NCBI RefSeq assembly: GCF_042682745.1
Contig: NZ_JBHUIO010000002.1
Span: forward strand, 868,001-932,000
Length of the DNA stretch: 64,000 nucleotides
Direction: 5' to 3'
Origin: Tumebacillus_A lipolyticus
Lineage (GTDB): Bacteria; Bacillota; Bacilli; Tumebacillales; Tumebacillaceae
Positions within the stretch are counted from its first letter, which is position 1. Each line of letters starts with the position of its first letter. Positions 62,200-64,000 of this stretch are shown piece by piece. Both the position numbers and the translations under genes were made by a program. The notes beneath the pieces are model-generated. The model was not told the DNA's origin and searched no databases. It saw only the letters and a program-made list of their open reading frames with translations.

Positions 62200-62658
62200 C
62201 TAGTTGAGCTCCGAATCGCGTTGTCCTGCTCCACTCTGTTGACAGTCAGGACAATGGCCGTAAAACTCCAGTCGGTACGAACCGACCGCATAACCGTGTG
62301 CGAAAAGCTCAGGAGACGTAAACCTCTCGATCGGCGGACAGGGTACATCGGCCACCTTGCCACACACTTCGCAAACGAGATGCGCGTGCTCCGAATCATT
62401 GCCATCATATCGGCTCGACATGTCCCCATAGGACAGCTCGCGAATCACACCCAACTCCGTCAAACGATGCAACGTATTGTAAACGGTCGCCATGCTGATG
62501 CTTGCAAACTCCTGGCTGACCTGATGATAGATCTGCTCAGCTGTCGGATGCTCATGCGTCTCTTTTAAATAGCGCAAGATCATCTGTCGCTGGGGAGTCA
62601 GACGCACACCGCGGGACTTCAGATCCGCGAGGGATTTTGCAAATGAGCTTCTATGCAT
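62200..62658 (-). CDS. PerR-like Fur-family repressor (copy 1)
   Basis: A 152-residue Fur-family regulator. Helix-turn-helix RLTPQRQMILRYLKE and ISMATVYNTLHRLTELG. Metal-site residues equivalent to B. subtilis PerR are seen: His in EHPTAEQI, Asp-His-His in RYDGNDSEHAH and Asp in VADVP (the Asp104 position). Structural Zn ligands CEVC and CPDC. This set points to a peroxide-sensing PerR type rather than Fur or Zur. Paralogous to the next gene. Confidence 0.85.
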   Translation of the reverse strand: MHRSSFAKSLADLKSRGVRLTPQRQMILRYLKETHEHPTAEQIYHQVSQEFASISMATVYNTLHRLTELGVIRELSYGDMSSRYDGNDSEHAHLVCEVCGKVADVPCPPIERFTSPELFAHGYAVGSYRLEFYGHCPDCQQSGAGQRDSELN

Positions 62659-62715
62659 CTCGAATCACCTCACCAGATATGTCAACTTGTGATGTGATTC
62701 CATTGTACCAGACAG

Positions 62716-62750
62716 AAAAGAGCCTGCACACCCCTGTGCAGACTCTTTCA
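62716..62750 (-). terminator. Terminator-like stem-loop after the second PerR-like gene
   Basis: Inverted repeat AAAGAGCCTGCAC / GTGCAGACTCTTT with a short T tract, next to the stop codon. Confidence 0.7.
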
Positions 62751-62751
62751 T

Positions 62752-63219
62752 TCATACGTGAACCATATAAGTGTGATCCAACTGATAGACAGCGCTCTCG
62801 CTGCACGAGGCACAGATTCCATAATATTCTAGTCGATAGGAAGATACTTGAAAACCTGCTTGTCGCACCTCTTGGGTGACGACCACCTCATCTTGCGGAC
62901 ACTCGATGTCGATCACCGTACCACACTGCTGACAAACCAAGTGCGCGTGCTCCGAATCATTGCCATCATAGCGACTCGATCCGTCCCCGTAGGACAGTTC
63001 ACGGATGACCCCAAGCTCAGTCAGCTTATTCAAGGTGTTGTACACTGTGGCCAGCGAAATGCCTTGAAACTTCTCCCCAATTTTGTGATACACCTGCTCC
63101 GCTGTCGGATGCTCCTTGGTTTCCTTCAATAACTGTAGGATGACTTGTCTCTGAGGTGTCAGACGAATACCTAGGGATTTCAGATCAGCGAGCGACTGAC
63201 TGTAACTTCTTTTCTTCAT
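62752..63219 (-). CDS. PerR-like Fur-family repressor (copy 2)
   Basis: A 155-residue paralogue of the downstream gene, sharing most of the first 100 residues. Regulatory residues are again PerR-like: His in EHPTAEQV, RYDGNDSEHAH, Asp in VIDIE; Zn Cys CQQC and CASC. The Cys-rich C terminus ends differently (YQLDHTYMVHV). It has its own sigma-A promoter at 63291-63319. The pair could respond to different metals or oxidants. Confidence 0.87.
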   Translation of the reverse strand: MKKRSYSQSLADLKSLGIRLTPQRQVILQLLKETKEHPTAEQVYHKIGEKFQGISLATVYNTLNKLTELGVIRELSYGDGSSRYDGNDSEHAHLVCQQCGTVIDIECPQDEVVVTQEVRQAGFQVSSYRLEYYGICASCSESAVYQLDHTYMVHV

Positions 63220-63290
63220 TTGTATCCCCCCTCATTCACTTCTCTGCAACCATCAATCAGGATTGCAAAAGAAAACCCCATCCACTTTAA

Positions 63291-63319
63291 ATATTACTAA
63301 CTGTAAAACGAATTGTCAA
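63291..63319 (-). promoter_or_regulatory. Sigma-A promoter of the second PerR-like gene
   Basis: TTGACA, 17-base spacer, TAATAT on the minus strand, a near-consensus promoter. A PerR-box (TTATAATnATTATAA) was not found. Confidence 0.8.
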
Positions 63320-64000
63320 TTCAGAATTGTTGTAATACCATCCGATTTCAACTGATTTTTCCGAAATGACAACAGTATAGTTAAAATTGGTAATCCCCAA
63401 AGGTAAAATGCGAACGGAAAATAGGTGGTCGTCGCGATCCCCATCGCAGCCGAGCACAAAATTCCGTGCAAGTTCCACGGGATCAGCGCAGAGGCGACCA
63501 CACCTGAGTCCCCGATCGTGCGCACCAGCTCCTGCGCAGGAACATGCAGGCGATCATAGACAGGTCGAAGCGCCCGGCCCGGCACGATGATCGCCAGCGC
63601 CTGGTTGCAGGCGAGCATCGCCATCGAGACGGACAGCGACACGGTGGACAGGATCAACCCGAAATAGCGTTCGATTCGTCCGAGCAGTCTCTGCAAGAGC
63701 GATTGCATCATTCCGCTCGCCTCCATCACGCCGTTTAACATCCCGGCACAGCAGATCAGCAGCACCTGATTGAACATCGGCCACACGCCGCCTCCGTGCA
63801 GAATCGACACCCCATCCTGCGCGAGCTGATAGCCGAACCAGATCGAGCTGAGCACCGCTTGAAACGATTCCTCCTGCACCCAGGTCGCAAGCATCAGGCC
63901 GGCGAGGACTCCGAGCGATAAATTGATCTGAATCGAAACGCGCAACGCTGCCAGCACCAGCACGAGCGCTGGCGGAACGAGCACCGTCCACGGCAGATCA
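63316..64000 (-). CDS. NhaC-family Na+/H+ antiporter (3' part only)
   Basis: The 3' portion of a NhaC-type antiporter that runs off the window end; about 228 codons are seen. Recognisable are LPWTVLVPPALVLVLAALR at the cut end, MLACNQALAIIVPGRALRPVYDRLHVPAQELVR-type sequence (pieces ACNQALAIIVPG and ELVRTIGDSG) and SALIPWNLHGI. Multiple helices. It exchanges Na+ for H+. The start codon is outside the window. Confidence 0.88.
   Translation of the reverse strand, partial: DLPWTVLVPPALVLVLAALRVSIQINLSLGVLAGLMLATWVQEESFQAVLSSIWFGYQLAQDGVSILHGGGVWPMFNQVLLICCAGMLNGVMEASGMMQSLLQRLLGRIERYFGLILSTVSLSVSMAMLACNQALAIIVPGRALRPVYDRLHVPAQELVRTIGDSGVVASALIPWNLHGILCSAAMGIATTTYFPFAFYLWGLPILTILLSFRKNQLKSDGITTILN

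Overview
The window looks like a chromosomal segment of an aerobic, spore-forming Gram-positive bacterium of the Bacillales. Strong AGGAGG-type ribosome binding sites, GTG/TTG starts, SAM-I and lysine riboswitches, sporulation genes (gerE, gerM, spoVAF-like) and B. subtilis-like gene order all point that way. Together with the fairly high GC content this suggests the Alicyclobacillaceae, perhaps Tumebacillus; the genus is a guess. There are no insertion sequences, phage genes or CRISPR arrays. Most genes lie on the minus strand up to about 43.7 kb and on both strands after that.

Layout: (1) 0-9.2 kb: tig-clpX-lonB-lonA-ysxC protein-quality genes and four tRNAs (Gly, Arg, His, Gln). (2) 9.3-13.9 kb: marR, racE, gerM, rph, rdgB and a phosphodiesterase, in B. 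subtilis-like order. (3) 13.9-19.1 kb: accessory genes (VOC, AhpD-like, YdbC-like, MFS, an unknown protein with a palindrome upstream, Nudix, histidine phosphatase). (4) 19.2-23.4 kb: gerE, a CheX-like protein and sdhCAB. (5) 23.7-28.8 kb: two aspartate-pathway units. One is a stand-alone catalytic aspartokinase with metX and hom behind a SAM-I riboswitch. The other is full-length lysC with an internal beta-subunit start behind a lysine riboswitch. (6) 28.7-31.4 kb: uvrC, trxA, hsp20. (7) 31.5-36.2 kb: a SpoVAF-like protein followed by a class III aminotransferase, a SRPBCC protein and a homologue of cyanobacterial acyl-ACP reductase. (8) 36.3-41.7 kb: pspA with a sigma-W-type promoter and a solitary C-A-T-C NRPS. 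(9) 42-46.4 kb: acsA divergent from acuABC. (10) 46.5-52.2 kb: an L,D-transpeptidase, a compact cbb3-type oxidase operon and a NarL-type two-component system. (11) 52.3-55 kb: a NicO-type transporter and a CopC-CopD/YcnI copper locus. (12) 55.2-61.3 kb: aroA-hisC, ilvA and an FtsA-like protein with six C-terminal repeats. (13) 61.1-64 kb: a small membrane protein, an EamA exporter, two tandem PerR-like regulators and a truncated NhaC antiporter.

The best candidate for an undescribed system is the 31.5-35.8 kb cluster. An acyl-ACP-reductase-like enzyme with the catalytic Cys position retained, a PLP transaminase and a lipid-binding-fold protein could together convert acyl thioesters to aldehydes and then amines. 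They are packed behind a spore-germination membrane protein. Other unusual items are the SAM-controlled aspartokinase without ACT domains, the FtsA-like repeat protein, the NRPS ending in a condensation domain, and a terminator inside a small membrane-protein gene. All functions are read from sequence by eye; no database search or folding program was run.
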